Below are positions 37,701-49,323 of a stretch of 64,000 bases of DNA, piece by piece. The notes under the pieces were generated by a model. It made no database searches. It was given only the letters and a program-made list of their open reading frames with translations, and was not told the DNA's origin. Origin of the DNA: Histoplasma ohiense (Eukaryota; Ascomycota; Eurotiomycetes; Onygenales; Ajellomycetaceae). The stretch spans positions 5,952,001 to 6,016,000 of the forward strand of contig JAEVHH010000004.1 in the NCBI GenBank assembly GCA_017607445.1, read 5' to 3'. How positions within the stretch are numbered: the first letter of the stretch is position 1; each line of letters begins with the position of its first letter. A program made the translations under genes and the position numbers.

Positions 37701-38771
37701 AAAGATTGTACAGATACAGATAATTCTTGAGAATCTGAGAAAAACTTAATGAACAGTCAGAAATACTTGAAACAGTTTAATAAAATCTATCAGAAGTCAG
37801 TCAGTAAATAAAAACAAAGAAGACAACAATGACTGCTGAATATACTTATTCCACTCAGAGATTAAAAAACAGATCTGTCTCAGCTTGATTAGTGTCATTC
37901 AAGAAATTGTCATCAAGACAAACCTGCTTATTATCTCAGATTTCCTCAACTGACAAAGCACAACATTTCAACAATGACTTGAAAGCTGCAACTGATGATG
38001 TAATCACTGAGATCTCATCAATCACCATTTCAATCAGAGTCTCAGAAGAATCATTTCATTGAATCTCTCAGATCTTCACAGCAAAGAATTTAATCACTGC
38101 AGTCACAGCACTCTGCAAAACATTAATATTCAAAGCATTCACATCAGTGACAATTAGATTCTCAGCAGTATTGATAATCATCTGAGTCAATTCAACAGCA
38201 TTCACTGACATTTAATAGAAAGTAATATTATATACTGTAAAAACATCTGTTTTGAATAATAACTTATCAGAACACAGATGTGCTTTGTCACTGAGCAGTG
38301 CTTGCATTTTTTGCATTGACTCTCAGCAGACTCACAATGATAGCAGAGGAATATTGTCAAATGTCAAATACAACAACAGCAATATACTGCTGCATTTCTT
38401 TCTAACACTTCAACAAAATCATCTGCTTCCTCATCTTCATCTAGACTGGCCAGTGGGATCATGAATTTCATGTTTGATTTGATTTGGTTTGGTCCCAGTC
38501 CATTTCTTGGCGTGATTTTCAGTGGAACCAGGATCAGAATGAGAGTGTAAAGTGACTAGAATTATTAGAACATGAGTGAAATGGGACTAATAAATCTTGA
38601 TATTTCATGTAAAGTAACTGACTATCAAAAATAAGAACATGACCTGGGACTGACTATGATTTTGACTGAGGTTTGGTCCCATTCTGATGATTATATAATA
38701 CATATCTTAGATATCAATCTGATGATATGATTGGTGGAGATATCACCCCTATCTAGTGCTGTCAACCAATT

Positions 38772-39400
38772 TACCGCTGCTAAGCTATCCCTTCGCTGCT
38801 AAGCTATCGCTGCCAACCTCTCTATTGCTGCAAGCTATCCCTCGCTGCTAAGCTATCGCTGCCAACCTATCTATCGCTGCCAACCTATCTATCGCTGCCA
38901 ATTTATCTACCACTGCCAATCTATCTATTGCTGCTAATCTATCGCTGCTGCCAATCTATCTATCGCTGCTAATCTATCGCCGCTGCCAATCTATCCCTCG
39001 CTGCTAAGCTATCCTTCGCTGCTAAGCTATCCCTCACTGCTAAGCTATCTCTCACTGCTAAGCTATCCCTCGCTGCTAAGCTATCCCTCACTACTAAGCT
39101 ATCTATCACTGCTAATCTATCGCTGCCAACCTATCTATCACTGCCAATCTATCTATCGCTGCTAATCTATCGCTGCTAATCTATCACTGCTAATCTATCG
39201 CTGCCAACCTATCTATCGCTGCCAATTTATCTACCACTGCCAATCTATCTATTGCTGCTAATCTATTGCTGCTGCCAATCTATCTATCGCTGCTAATCTA
39301 TTGCTGCTAATCTATCGCTGCTAATCTATCGCTGCTAATCTATCGCTGCTAATCTATCGCTGCTAATCTATCGCTGCCAACCTATCTACCGCGGCGAATC
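38772..39400. repeat. Minisatellite core of copy 1 (14/18-bp units)
   Basis: Units such as CTATCGCTGCTAAT (14 bp) mix with 18-bp versions carrying four extra bases (TATC or CCTC), for example AAGCTATCCCTCGCTGCT. Homologous arrays sit at about 48282-49010 and 54038-54910 in the other copies. Confidence 0.9.
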
Positions 39401-39522
39401 TATCTATCACTATCATTACTAGTTCAAAATAGAACTAGAGCATAAACACACTAAACTTCTTTTGATAGGTAATGATTTTTGGTAACGCTCATAGCATTAT
39501 ATCATCTATATAGGGTAAATCA

Positions 39523-39569
39523 TGGTCCCATTTGGTCCCATTTTAACAAAATGGGACCAAATGGGACCA
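39523..39569. repeat. Perfect hairpin, 22-bp arms, 3-base loop
   Basis: Arms 39523-39544 and 39548-39569 are exact reverse complements built from TGGTCCCATT units. The same hairpin is at 53873-53919 in copy 3 (perfect, loop GTT) and, with C-to-T changes in one arm, at about 48119-48164 in copy 2. Confidence 0.92.
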
Positions 39570-40842
39570 GAATCAGTAATTTATAAGAAGAACATGACCT
39601 GGGACTAGATTTATAATATAAACAGTGTAAAGTGACTAATTTAATAAACACTATATGGGACCAGAACTAAGAAATTTGATAATGGGACTGGAGAAATATT
39701 TAGTCCCAGTTCCATGCATGGTCACACGGCCAGTCTATCTTCATCTACATTGTCAGTCAACTCAAATAACATATCAAGATCTTGGCCCAGCAAGGATGAC
39801 ACTGATGTAATAGCAGAATGCAAAAACACACTTTTCAGAACACTGCTATAATTGAATGCCACACTCTGCTGTGACAACAGATCATCAGAGTTTATATAGA
39901 ATTCTAGAATCTCATCTACATTCTTATAGATCTGCACATCAAGTACAAATCTCACAACAGCAGTTTGATACATGGCAAATCTCTCATTCAGAACTTCATT
40001 GAAGAGCAGCATCTCATGAAATTCATCAATCAAAGATTGATCAGTTTCATGAAAGCACTCAGACATCTATAACTCATTAGTACTCAAAACAATCTCAGTT
40101 TAAGAAAACTTACAGCAGCACAACTTCTATTTGATATATGACAGATATGACAGCATGTTCATTTATCATTCACAAAGCAAGAATATACTGAAGGGTTCTG
40201 CAACCTTTTCAGACAACCCAAGCAAATGCTCTCAATGACAGACAGCATATCACTCTTTATAGACTTCAAACCAGCAACAGAAACAGCTGGTTCTGACATT
40301 CTATCATAACTTTAATCAGTACCAAGACCTTGTTCAAAGAAGAAGGAGAAGCAAAAGCAACAAGAAAGAAAAACAGATGTTGAAGATTGAAATCAATATT
40401 GCAATATTGATCAAAAAGATTGCAACAACACAAAACTCAACCCAAAATAGAAAACACAATCACACAATCAAAACTTTGAATTTCACAATAAAAATTGCAT
40501 AGAAGAATACAGCATACTTTGTTTGATAAATTAATATATTCTTTTTAAATAAAAAATCATTGATGATGATGATGGTGATGATTTTGTTAGAGTATGATTT
40601 TTTGATGTAAAAATCAAAGAAAAGAGGTTCAGAAGTTGTGTCTAAATCATGATTGAACTGCAATGACATCAGAGATGAAAAAATGTTCTTTCAAAACAGC
40701 AACACTTCAGAATTAACCCTGACAATTAATTCAGCTCAATTCTGTGAATTTCATACAATATCAACCATGCAGCACATATTACAAACTTCACACATCACAG
40801 TAAGAAGCTCTGAAGATCAGGCCTTTGAAGAAGAGAGATAAT

Positions 40843-41113
40843 TGTAATAGACACAACAGAGATATCTATATTAGAAAATAGCTATATGGTGATAGAAGAA
40901 CACAGAACATGCCAGAATTAATGAGAAGAAATATAGTGCACAGCATTATAGACAGCTGTAGCACATGATGGTCGTCTATATAATGCTCACTGATATCCAT
41001 AGATATTAGAAGATCAGCAATTAGCTTTGAATAATAGAGATTGCTACCTTCTTAACATTCTACATGTGTACTTCACACTACTCTCATAATTATACCTACA
41101 ACCATCTCTTACA
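40843..41113 (+). repeat. Element C 3' LTR
   Basis: 271 bp; ends TGTAATAG and TCTTACA; pairs with 32667-32937. Confidence 0.9.
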
Positions 41114-44073
41114 CTTCCCTCTCATCAAGAACTCAGTATAGATCATACAATCAAACTCATTAAAGAAAATGATAAGAATTCACAACTGCTCTGAGATTCT
41201 CTCTACAGTATATCACACAATGAGCTTCTTGTTCTATGAAAAACACTCAACAGATTATTGAACAAAGACTTCATTTATATTAGCAACTCATTCATCACAG
41301 CATCTGTACTGTTCACAAAGAAATCAGAAGAAGGCTTACAATTCTGTATTGACTATCAAAAACTCAACAAAATTACATGAAAGAACTGATACTCTCTCTC
41401 ACTCATCAACAAAATATTCAAATGAATAGAAAAAATAAAATAATTTACAAAGCTTGACATCTCTGCAGTCTTCTATAAGATAAGAATTAATGAAGATGAT
41501 GAATGACTAACTGCTTTTTGTACACATTACAGATTATACAAATGAACAGTGACTCTCTTTGAATTAATGAACACTTCAAACATGTTTCAGAAATACATTA
41601 ACTGAGCTCTACAAGATCTGCTCAATAAGATCATCTCAGTGTATATGAATGATATTCTGATCTTCACTGATAGACTGCTCACTGAGCACTGCAAGTATAT
41701 ATGATAAGTGCTTGACTGTCTACATAAAGCTGAACTGCAAGTGAACATTGATAAATGTGACTTTGAGATCAAGTCTACAACCTATCTAGAATTCATCATT
41801 GAAGCTGAAAAAGATGTATGTATAGATTCTAAGAAGATGAAAACAATTCTCAACTGAGAGATATCAGTCTCAGTAAAAGAAACTAGAAGCTTTCTAGAAT
41901 TCATCAACTTCTATCAAAGATTCATCAAAAACTTCTCTGATATCATACAATCATTGATGAATCTGATCTGGAAAAACACCATATTTCAATGAACTGATGA
42001 AGCAGACACAGCATTCAAAAAGCTGAAGTATATATTCACAAGTACTCTGATGCTGCAATCATTCAATTCAGATAAGTATACAATTCTTGAAATGGACATC
42101 TCAGATTATGTAGTAGATGAGGCACTGATATAATATGATAACAAAGATGTTCTACAACTCTGTATCTTTATCTTGAAAAAGATGTCATTCATTGAATGCA
42201 ACTATGAGATCTATGACAAGAAGCTTCTAGCAATCATACAATATCTTGAAAAATAAGAGTCTGAATTTATGAGCATTGAAAAGTTTGAGATTATTACTGA
42301 TCATAAAAACTTAGAGTACTTCACAATCATTTATAAGCTCACTGAAAGATATATGTGTTGATCATTGTTTCTTAGCTGTTTTTCATTCACAATTTGTTAT
42401 CAATCTGAAGTAGAGAACATTCTTGCAAATGCTCTGTTCTGCTGAGAACAAGATATATCATCTGATGACTTGGACAATAGATGAAAATACTGAGAGCATC
42501 AGTTAATCAACTCTGCAATCATAGAAAGTTCTACACAATCAGACAAACTCTGCATACATATCAATCAGTCTCAAGCTCAAGAACTCTTACTTGAAGAATA
42601 ATAAAGACTAGCAGCAGAAGCAGATGAATTCTGACAGCAAGCTGCTGAAATTATACAAAGTAAAGCATCTTGATTCCCCACAGACATATACTCAAGAATG
42701 AATATCTCAGCATGTTCAATCAAATATGACAACTGCCTACACTTCTGAGATAGACAATGAGTCCTCAATTCAGAATCTCTACAAACATGAATCATGCAAG
42801 AAATTCATGACTTGCTGATGACTGAGCACTCAGAATGCAAAATCATATACAACATCATCATTCAAGAATTCTACTGATCAGATATATTGAAAGACATACA
42901 CTGATTTGTATGCAACTGTGATCACTGCAGCTCAGTGATAGTATGATATGAATACTGAAAAGAGATGCTGAAGCTTCTATCTGTTCTCAATCAAACTTGA
43001 TATGATATAGCTATTGATTTTGCAGTTTTCTTATCTGAAAGTGGAGATTCTATAAACATTCTAGTTATTGTTGATCAACTCAGCAAGGATGTAATACTAC
43101 AGTTCTGTGATAAGATGAATACTGAAATAGTTGCAGATGCCTTCATTAGAAGCTCATTCTATTGTATACACAGTCTGCCTTCATTCATTGTGTCAGATAG
43201 AGACAGTCAATTCATCAGCACACTCTGAGTCTGCATATATCAATTATTAAGAATTGAACAAAAGTTATCAACAGTGTATCACTCAGAGATTGATGAAGCT
43301 ATCAAAAGAATGATACAAACAATAAAAAACATTCTCTGTAAGTTCTGCAATTACACACAAGACAACTGAAGCAATCTACTGTCACACACTGAGATTGCAA
43401 TTAATAGTTGAGATTTCATCACAACAGATGTAAGCTCATTCTTTCTTCTATACAGATACAACTTAGAGATTCTGAACTTTCTCAAGACTTCTCAAGAAAC
43501 TGCATACATCCACAGTCTCATACAGACAGCAGAGAATATCATGAGCAAGTTGAAGAAAGCTCACAAATGAGCAGAAGCTTCAATGATCAGCACTCAGTAA
43601 AATTACAAAAATCAAATAAACATCAGAAGAAGTTCTGCAACTCAATATTATATAGAAGACAAAGTCTGACTGAACTTCAAAAATATAAGAATGAATCATC
43701 TCTTATATACACTAGATTATCATCACATCAAGTATACAGTGAAGAAAGTGCTAGACACACATGATTATCAACTCAACATCTCATCTGACATTCATGACAT
43801 CTTTCATACAAATCTGCTCCAACTCATGGCTGAGGATTCATTCTCCTCACAGAGAACCTTCAATTGACAGTCATCTGCCATTGTAGAAGAAGACAATAAA
43901 CTCAAGTGGGAAATCAAAGCAATTCTTGACAATAGAATCAATCACTGCTGCTGTAAATACCTCATCAAATAGATAGAATACAATCATTCAATCTGAGAAT
44001 CTGTATCTGCCTTGAAGAATACTGCCATTCTTGACATCTACAAGTCCTCACTCACTCTGATAGAGAAGGATAA

Positions 44074-44606
44074 TATGACAGATTAGCATCTGTTAGTAAT
44101 TAACTTATGCAATCAACTTCTCTTCTGCATTCACTCATTTCTGATCATTGTGATTTTGCATAATTCTCAATGTTCTTCTGCTCTGTGCTCCACATTCATG
44201 TAGTTTCTAACAATTCTTTTACATAGCTCTTAACATTCTTCCACTTCATGCTCTGCACTTATATAGTCTTTAACAATTCTTTTATATAGCTTCTAACATT
44301 CTCTTGCTTCATGTTCTGTATTTGTGTAGCCTCTAATGATTCTTTCATGTAGTTCTCAATGATTCCCTCATCTCACATTCCACACTTGTGTAGTTTCTAA
44401 CAATTCTTATGTGTATCTTTTAATGTTCTTTCACTCCATACTCCACTGTGGAGCAGCTTCTGATATTCTTCCACTCTGAACTTCTCTCTATAAGAACTCT
44501 CTTTGTACAATCTTTTCTTCTGATTTCTTTTCTCTTTCTTTTCTTAATCAATTTGTAATCTGTATTAGAATAGTGCTAGATCATTAATCGAAGTACGCTC
44601 ATTACA
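44074..44606 (+). repeat. Retroelement B 3' LTR
   Basis: 533 bp, followed by TSD TCATG; the element M2 resumes at 44612. Confidence 0.9.
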
Positions 44607-45974
44607 TCATGTCTGTATATTTGACTGTGGCAGCTTCTTTCATGTCTTCTCTCATATCTTAACAGTCTCTGCTTGAGATTTTGAAGCACTCTTCTGTGTT
44701 GTTTTTCTCTTCATTCAAGGCCAGGCAGCTTCAATTGCATTCAAATCTGATGAGTTTCCACATCAGAGAAGCTGTTGAATGTCATGAGCTTTATAGACAT
44801 GCTGCTGAATATAGTGGTTGTGAGCTGGTGTTTTATTCTCTTGTACAACAGTATTCAGACATGTTTTGCTACACTTCTTTGCAAAGAATAGTAGCTTTGG
44901 TATAAGAATTTTTAACTGATATCAATATCAGTCAATCTTCTTGTCTTGCTCATGAGTCAGCTTGTCATTCTTCTGTATTCATTGTCAGATAGATTTGACA
45001 TCTGAGAGTTGATGAAGACTCATTCTTGCAGTATCAGTATTCAACTCTCACTGTTTTTTCATGATTGATTTCATCTCTATATTCATAGCTTCAATATTGA
45101 CTTCTGACTGTTTTCATTCTGCAGCAGTTTCAGGTCCTCAGCAGTGGCAGAGCCCTTTCATATTATATGAAAAACAGACTCAAAACATGAACTCAGTTGA
45201 TTCTTTTCATTGTTCATGAATACAGCTTTGATTAAATCTCTTGATAGATGTTCACCAAATTCTATAACCATCACAGCAATATAGAAGAATAACAGATGTC
45301 TCATCAGATTATATCACATTCTTTCAATTCTCTAAGATTCAATGCTTATATTCAAGACATCACTGTAATCTTTCCAATCTCATTCTTGCAGTAAGATCTG
45401 GTTTTCATGTTGACTTGATCTTATGAAAGTCAGCTTTCTTCAGAATTCATTATATTGTTGTTGAAGATATATCAATTCTCTTCTGACTGAGTTCATCTGC
45501 TATATCAGCACAGAATTTCTCTCTTTCATATTGATCACAGTATATCTTGATGAGAATATGTTCTTGAGCTGACTGTTGTTTTGTGGGTTGTTCAGAGTGA
45601 GGAGCATCTTTTAATCAGTCATCACAGATATAAAGATAGAGAAAATCTGAATTAAAGTTATAATCTTGAGCAGTTCTATAGATATAATTGATGATTTGAA
45701 TAGATAGCTGAGTGAAATTGCTGATTTCTTTTGTAGTTTTATCATCAAAAAACTTCAGAGTCACTATCACAGCATGAATTGAGATATCTGTATTGAAAGC
45801 TATATTGAAATAAAAGAGAAGATAAATTTGATTCATCAATCTCTGAGAGATTATCTGCTATTTAAAATGAGGGGTAATTGCTTCTCATTAGTGGTATTTA
45901 TGATATTTCAACTAGTATATCTGTGGTGTAGATAGTAGCTTGGCTGAATGAAACTTTTGAAACTGACCTCTGTA

Positions 45975-46234
45975 CAGATATCTCAATCTGTGCTGTGATA
46001 GTAGCTCTGAAGTCTTTTGATGATAAAACTACAAAAGAAATCAGCAATTTCACTCAGCTATCTATTCAAATCATCAATTGTATCTATAGAACTGTTTAAA
46101 ATCATGACTTTAATTCAGATCTTCTCTATCTTTATATCTATAATAACTGATTAAAAAATACTTCTCACTCTGAACAACTTATAAAACAACAGTCAGCTCA
46201 AGAATATATTCTCATCAAAATATATCATAATCTA
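45975..46234 (+). mobile_element. Tc1/mariner-like element M1, continuation
   Basis: Starts just after M2's TA and continues the N-terminal transposase sequence (about ISQSVL then DDKTTKEISNFTQLSIQIINC) exactly where the piece at 22369-22412 stopped. It is cut at about 46235 by a partial MULE-like element; the remaining 3' part of M1 is not in the window. Confidence 0.82.
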
Positions 46235-46533
46235 AGCTGACTGATGAGACCATGAATTTCATGTTTGATTTGATTTGATTTGATTCCAGTCTATTTCTTG
46301 ATGTGATTTCCAGTGGGATCAGAATCAGAATGAAAGTGTAAAGAAATCAAAATTTTCAGAAATGAAGTGTAAAAGAATCAGATTTAGATCTAATATAACT
46401 ATTATAAAATCAACAAAATTTATTATTTCATGCAAAATGACTGACTATGAAAAATAAGAATATGATCTGAGACTGATCATGATTTTAACTCAAGTTTGAT
46501 TCTATTCTGATGATTATATAATACATGACAATT
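46235..46533. mobile_element. MULE-like element, copy 4, one end only
   Basis: About 300 bp that match the left end of copy 1 (GACCATGAATTTCATGTTTG, then CTGATGATTATATAATACAT) and stop before the minisatellite. It interrupts M1. The other end was not found. Confidence 0.65.
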
Positions 46534-47127
46534 GATAACAATTATTGATAACACTCACAAACTCATTAATACTATATACAATCACAGTCAATTTTTTTCT
46601 TTGCTATATCATTGAAAAAGAATTCTGTTACAATAGAATTCTTATCAACAATTTCTTTTTCTTTTTCATACTTAATTATCATCAATTTTTTTACAGTTTT
46701 TTTTTATAATTGATTATAATGATAGTGATAAATAACTCAACTTAAGTTAAACTTTCTCTTTATATCAACTTCTGTCAATGAAATTGTCAGAATATTGTGT
46801 GCTATTATTGTCACTGTTGAATACTGACTGCTGATCATTCTCCACAGATCTAAAATAGATTTTTCTTTGATATTAACAGAATCATTATATAGATAGTGAT
46901 CAAATTCAGTGTTGCAAGAATTTTATTTGCTCAGATTTTCAGCAGCAATCAATGAATGCAAATTCTTAATCAATAAATATTAGTAATAAATTAATATCAA
47001 TATCTCAGTGAGTATTATAAAAAACAAAATTACTAATCAAAGAATCATATTTTATTGACTCTTCAATTTATATATTATTCTATTCATATTGTTGATAGTT
47101 GTTGTTGTAGTATGTCTGAGTTATATT
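46534..47127. other. Unassigned AT-rich segment
   Basis: Very AT-rich; no match to another part of the window and no gene recognised. It lies between the broken MULE-like end and a B-family LTR. Confidence 0.5.
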
Positions 47128-47392
47128 TGTGATAGATTAGCATTTGTTAGTAATTAACTTACACAATCAACTTCTCTTCTGCATCTGCTTGTTTTTGATT
47201 ATTGTGATTTTGTATAACTCTTGATGTTCTTCTACTTTGTGCTTTACATTTATATAATCTCTAACAATTCTTCTGTATAGCTTTTAATGATTCTCTCATT
47301 TCACACTTCACACTTATATAATTTCTAACAATTCTTTTATATAGTTTTTAATATTCTTTCACTCTGCATTTCACTGTGAAGCAGCTTCTGAT
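47128..47392 (+). repeat. B-family LTR, first part only
   Basis: Opens TGTGATAGATTAGCATTTGT like other B LTRs and is cut at 47392 by MULE-like copy 2. The remaining LTR is not found to the right. Confidence 0.8.
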
Positions 47393-49323
47393 AGACTGGC
47401 TGTGTGATCATGCATGGAACTGGGACTAAATATTTCTTCAGTTTCATTATCAAATTTCTTAGTTCTGGTCTCATATCCCCTCATCTGGCCGCCAGGAACA
47501 ATTAGTGCAATACAAGTAGTGTAATAACTAAGCTGTTAGTTCAGAAGTATCAATCAATAATTTCTTATACTAAATTTTATATGATCTGATTTGTTGATAC
47601 AAGATGCACTACTACTCTTTCTCATGTTCAATTTTGTCAGCAGCTCTATCATCAACTCTTTGAGTTTTCAAATTCACTATCTTTCATTTGATTAAATTCA
47701 GATCTGAATCATCATCAGATTTCTCTGTCATCCACTCAAACTTGTACTTGATGTCAGTACAAAAAAAAGAGAATAGAAGGGAATAAAGATAGAACTTCAA
47801 GAACAAAATCTGATTGTGCTGTATGTAATAATATTCCTCTCTGTTTGAAGAGTCAGTGTTGGCAGAAGTTTCATTCTATATCTTAATTAGAGCTAGATCA
47901 AATAAATTATATATATTACATAAAAACATGTCAATACAGCCAATCTCTCATATAATTCAGTAGATTTTGTGTTTTTAATACGCTAATGTACACACTAAAA
48001 AAAGACGCTAATTGTGCCTGGCGGTCAGATGAAGGGATAGTGTTTATTAAATTAGTCACTTTACACTGTTTATATTATAAATCTAGTCCCAGATCATGTT
48101 CTTCTTATAAATTACTGATTCTGATCCCATTTGATCTCATTTTGTAAAATGGGACCAAATGGGACCATGATTTACCCTATATAGATGATATAATGCTATG
48201 AGTGTTATCAAAAATCATTATCTATCAAAAGAAGTTTAGTGTATTTATGCTCTAGTTCTATTTTGAACTAGTAATGATAGTGATAGATAGATTCACTGCA
48301 GTAGATAGGTTGGCAGCGATAGATTGGCAGCGATAGATTGGCAGCGATAGATTGGCAGCGATAGATTGGCAGCGATAGATTGGCAGCGATAGATAGGTTG
48401 GCAGTGGTAGGTAAGTTGATTGACAGCAATAGATAGATTCACCGCGGTAGATAGGTTGGCAGCGATAGATTAGCACGATAGATTAGCAGCGATAGATTAG
48501 CAGCGATAGATTAGCAGCAATAGATTAGCAGTGATAGATTAGCAGCAATAGATTAGCAGTGATAGATAGATTGGCAGCAGCAATAAATTAGCAGTGATAG
48601 ATTAGCAGCGATAGATTAGCAGCAATAGATAGATTAGCAGCGATAGATAGATTGACAGTAGCGATAGATTAGCAGCGATAGATAGATTGGCAGTGGTAGA
48701 TAAATTGGCAGCGATAGATAGGTTGACAGCGATAGATAGGTTGGCAGCGATAGATTAGCAGCGATAGATAGCTTAGTAGTGAGGGATAGCTTAGCAGTGA
48801 GGGATAGCCAGTGAGGGATAGCTTAGCCAGCGAGGGATAGCTTAGCAGCGAGGGATAGCTTAGCAGCGAGGGATAGCTTAGCAGCGAGGGATAGCTTGCA
48901 GCAATAGATAGGTTGGCAGTGAGGGATAGCTTGCAGCAATAGATAGCTTAGCAGCGGCGATAGATTAGCAGCAGTAGATAGATTGGCAGGGGTAAATTGA
49001 TTGACAGCACTAGATAGAGGTGATATCTCCACCAATCATATCATCAGATTGATATCTAAGATATGTATTATATAATCATCAGAATGGGACCAAACCTCAG
49101 TCAAAATCATAGTCAGTCCCAGGTCATGTTCTTATTTTTGATAGTCAGTCACTTTACATGAAATATCAAGATTTATTAGTCCCATTTCACTCATGTTCTA
49201 ATAATTCTAGTCACTTTACACTCTCATTCTGATTCTGGTCCCACTGAAAATCACACCAAGAAATGGACTGGGACCAAACCAAACCAAATCAAACATGAAA
49301 TTCATGGTCCCACTGGTCAGTCT
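47393..49323. mobile_element. MULE-like element, copy 2, opposite orientation
   Basis: Ends AGACTGGCTGTGTGATCATG (47393) and CACTGGTCAGTCT (49323). Core minisatellite at about 48282-49010. The 10 bp on each side do not match (AGCTTCTGAT against AATGATGTGA): the left flank is a B LTR and the right flank is B integrase. It contains a foreign 560-bp TIR element. Confidence 0.85.
47477..48036. mobile_element. 560-bp TIR element inside MULE-like copy 2
   Basis: Starts CCCCTCATCTGGCCGCCAGG and its right end, reversed, starts CCCTTCATCTGACCGCCAGG; the match goes on to about 29 bp. Against the empty paralogous site (CATATAGTG at 53784 and 39650) it added a 2-bp duplication AT. No coding potential; a miniature element of an unplaced DNA transposon. 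Confidence 0.75.

Larger units (their letters stand above)
38443..39736. mobile_element. MULE-like non-autonomous element, copy 1
   Basis: Imperfect terminal inverted repeats (left AGACTGGCCAGTGGGATCAT; right end, reversed, AGACTGGCCGTGTGACCATG) and a perfect 10-bp TSD ATCTTCATCT (38433-38442, 39737-39746). The core is a tandem array (about 38772-39400). Subterminal regions on both sides carry about ten copies of GGGACY/RGTCCC in either orientation. No coding potential. It is called MULE-like from the TSD length and long TIR; no transposase was seen, so the superfamily is inferred. Confidence 0.85.
38246..40066 (-). pseudogene. Antisense Cys-rich frame in element C, split by MULE-like insert
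   Basis: The minus-strand frame opens at 40066 (MSECFHETDQSLIDEF) and runs to the insert at 39737. It continues on the other side at 38442 in the same frame: NVDED, then EEADDFVEVLERNAAVYCCCCI, then after one TGA a cysteine cluster CYHCESAE, QCKKCKHCS, ending near 38,246. About 175 residues in all. The Cys pattern (C-x2-C, C-x2-C-x2-C) looks zinc-binding. It lies between pol and the 3' LTR on the antisense strand. No family name can be given. Broken by the insert and at least one stop. Confidence 0.5.
32667..41113 (+). mobile_element. Ty3/gypsy element C, carrying a MULE-like insert
   Basis: Two 271-bp LTRs: 32667-32937 (starts TATAATAG, mutated from TGTAATAG) and 40843-41113 (starts TGTAATAG), both ending CATCTCTTACA. 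TSD CTTTC (32662-32666) on the left and CTTCC (41114-41118) on the right, one C-to-T change apart. Removing C joins B's pol in frame as EKLPSHQEL, which proves the site. Net length without the MULE-like insert is about 7.1 kb. PPT-like purines occur at about 40826-40842. Confidence 0.92.
23510..44070 (+). pseudogene. Retroelement B gag-pol, decayed and split
   Basis: Gag starts at ATG 23510 (MNYKQFYEHSLHLNAV) and is broken at 23732 by A1. It resumes at 31212 in frame (NKYKRDL then VLYLVW) and reaches a CCHC zinc knuckle at 31865-31906 (CIYCDKSEHFTNQC). Protease and early reverse transcriptase follow (32116-32666). The insertion of C divides the conserved EKLPSHQELSIDHTI, and after 41114 the reverse transcriptase continues with YMND at 41642-41653 (expected Y-x-D-D, so one catalytic Asp is Asn), then RNase H (about 42000-42450), integrase (about 42880-43450, VSDRDSQF) and a chromodomain-like tail (43895-44040: WEIKAILDNRIN, KYLIK*IEYNHS). 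Most stops are TGA in place of Arg or Trp. Dead. Confidence 0.87.
22602..44606 (+). mobile_element. Ty3/gypsy chromovirus B, interrupted by A1 and C
   Basis: Bounded by two 533-bp LTRs (22602-23134 and 44074-44606) that start TGTGAC/TATGAC and end ATTACA. The TSD is CCATG (22597-22601) on the left and TCATG (44607-44611) on the right, differing by one C-to-T change. Its own interior is 23135-23732, 31212-32666 and 41114-44073, about 5 kb, which is normal for a gypsy internal region. Both foreign inserts carry their own TSDs, and B's reading continues across each of them. It sits in M2. Confidence 0.92.
22413..45972 (-). mobile_element. Tc1/mariner-like element M2, split by retroelement B
   Basis: The left end (22413) and right end (45972) carry the same inverted terminal repeat, and both are flanked by TA (22411-22412, 45973-45974). 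M2's own sequence is 22413-22601 (3' end) plus 44607-45972 (5' end); the interior is retroelement B. On the minus strand the transposase can be followed: an HTH start (residues like KEISNFTQLSIQIINYIYR, 45615-45839), a block SDETSVILL near the second catalytic Asp, a block EAAWP in an NSSDLNAIEAAWP context near 44,740, and the tail WIEQIPVHVKKIIELEGGNEY decoded at 22,530-22,595. Stops are frequent, so it is dead. Confidence 0.88.

Noticed and set aside
38772..39400. CRISPR-like regular repeat
   Set aside because: Units are contiguous 14/18-bp tandem copies without unique spacers, in a eukaryote.
44681..44905. 74-codon plus-strand frame
   Set aside because: The minus strand here carries the mariner transposase C-terminal blocks, so the plus frame is a shadow.
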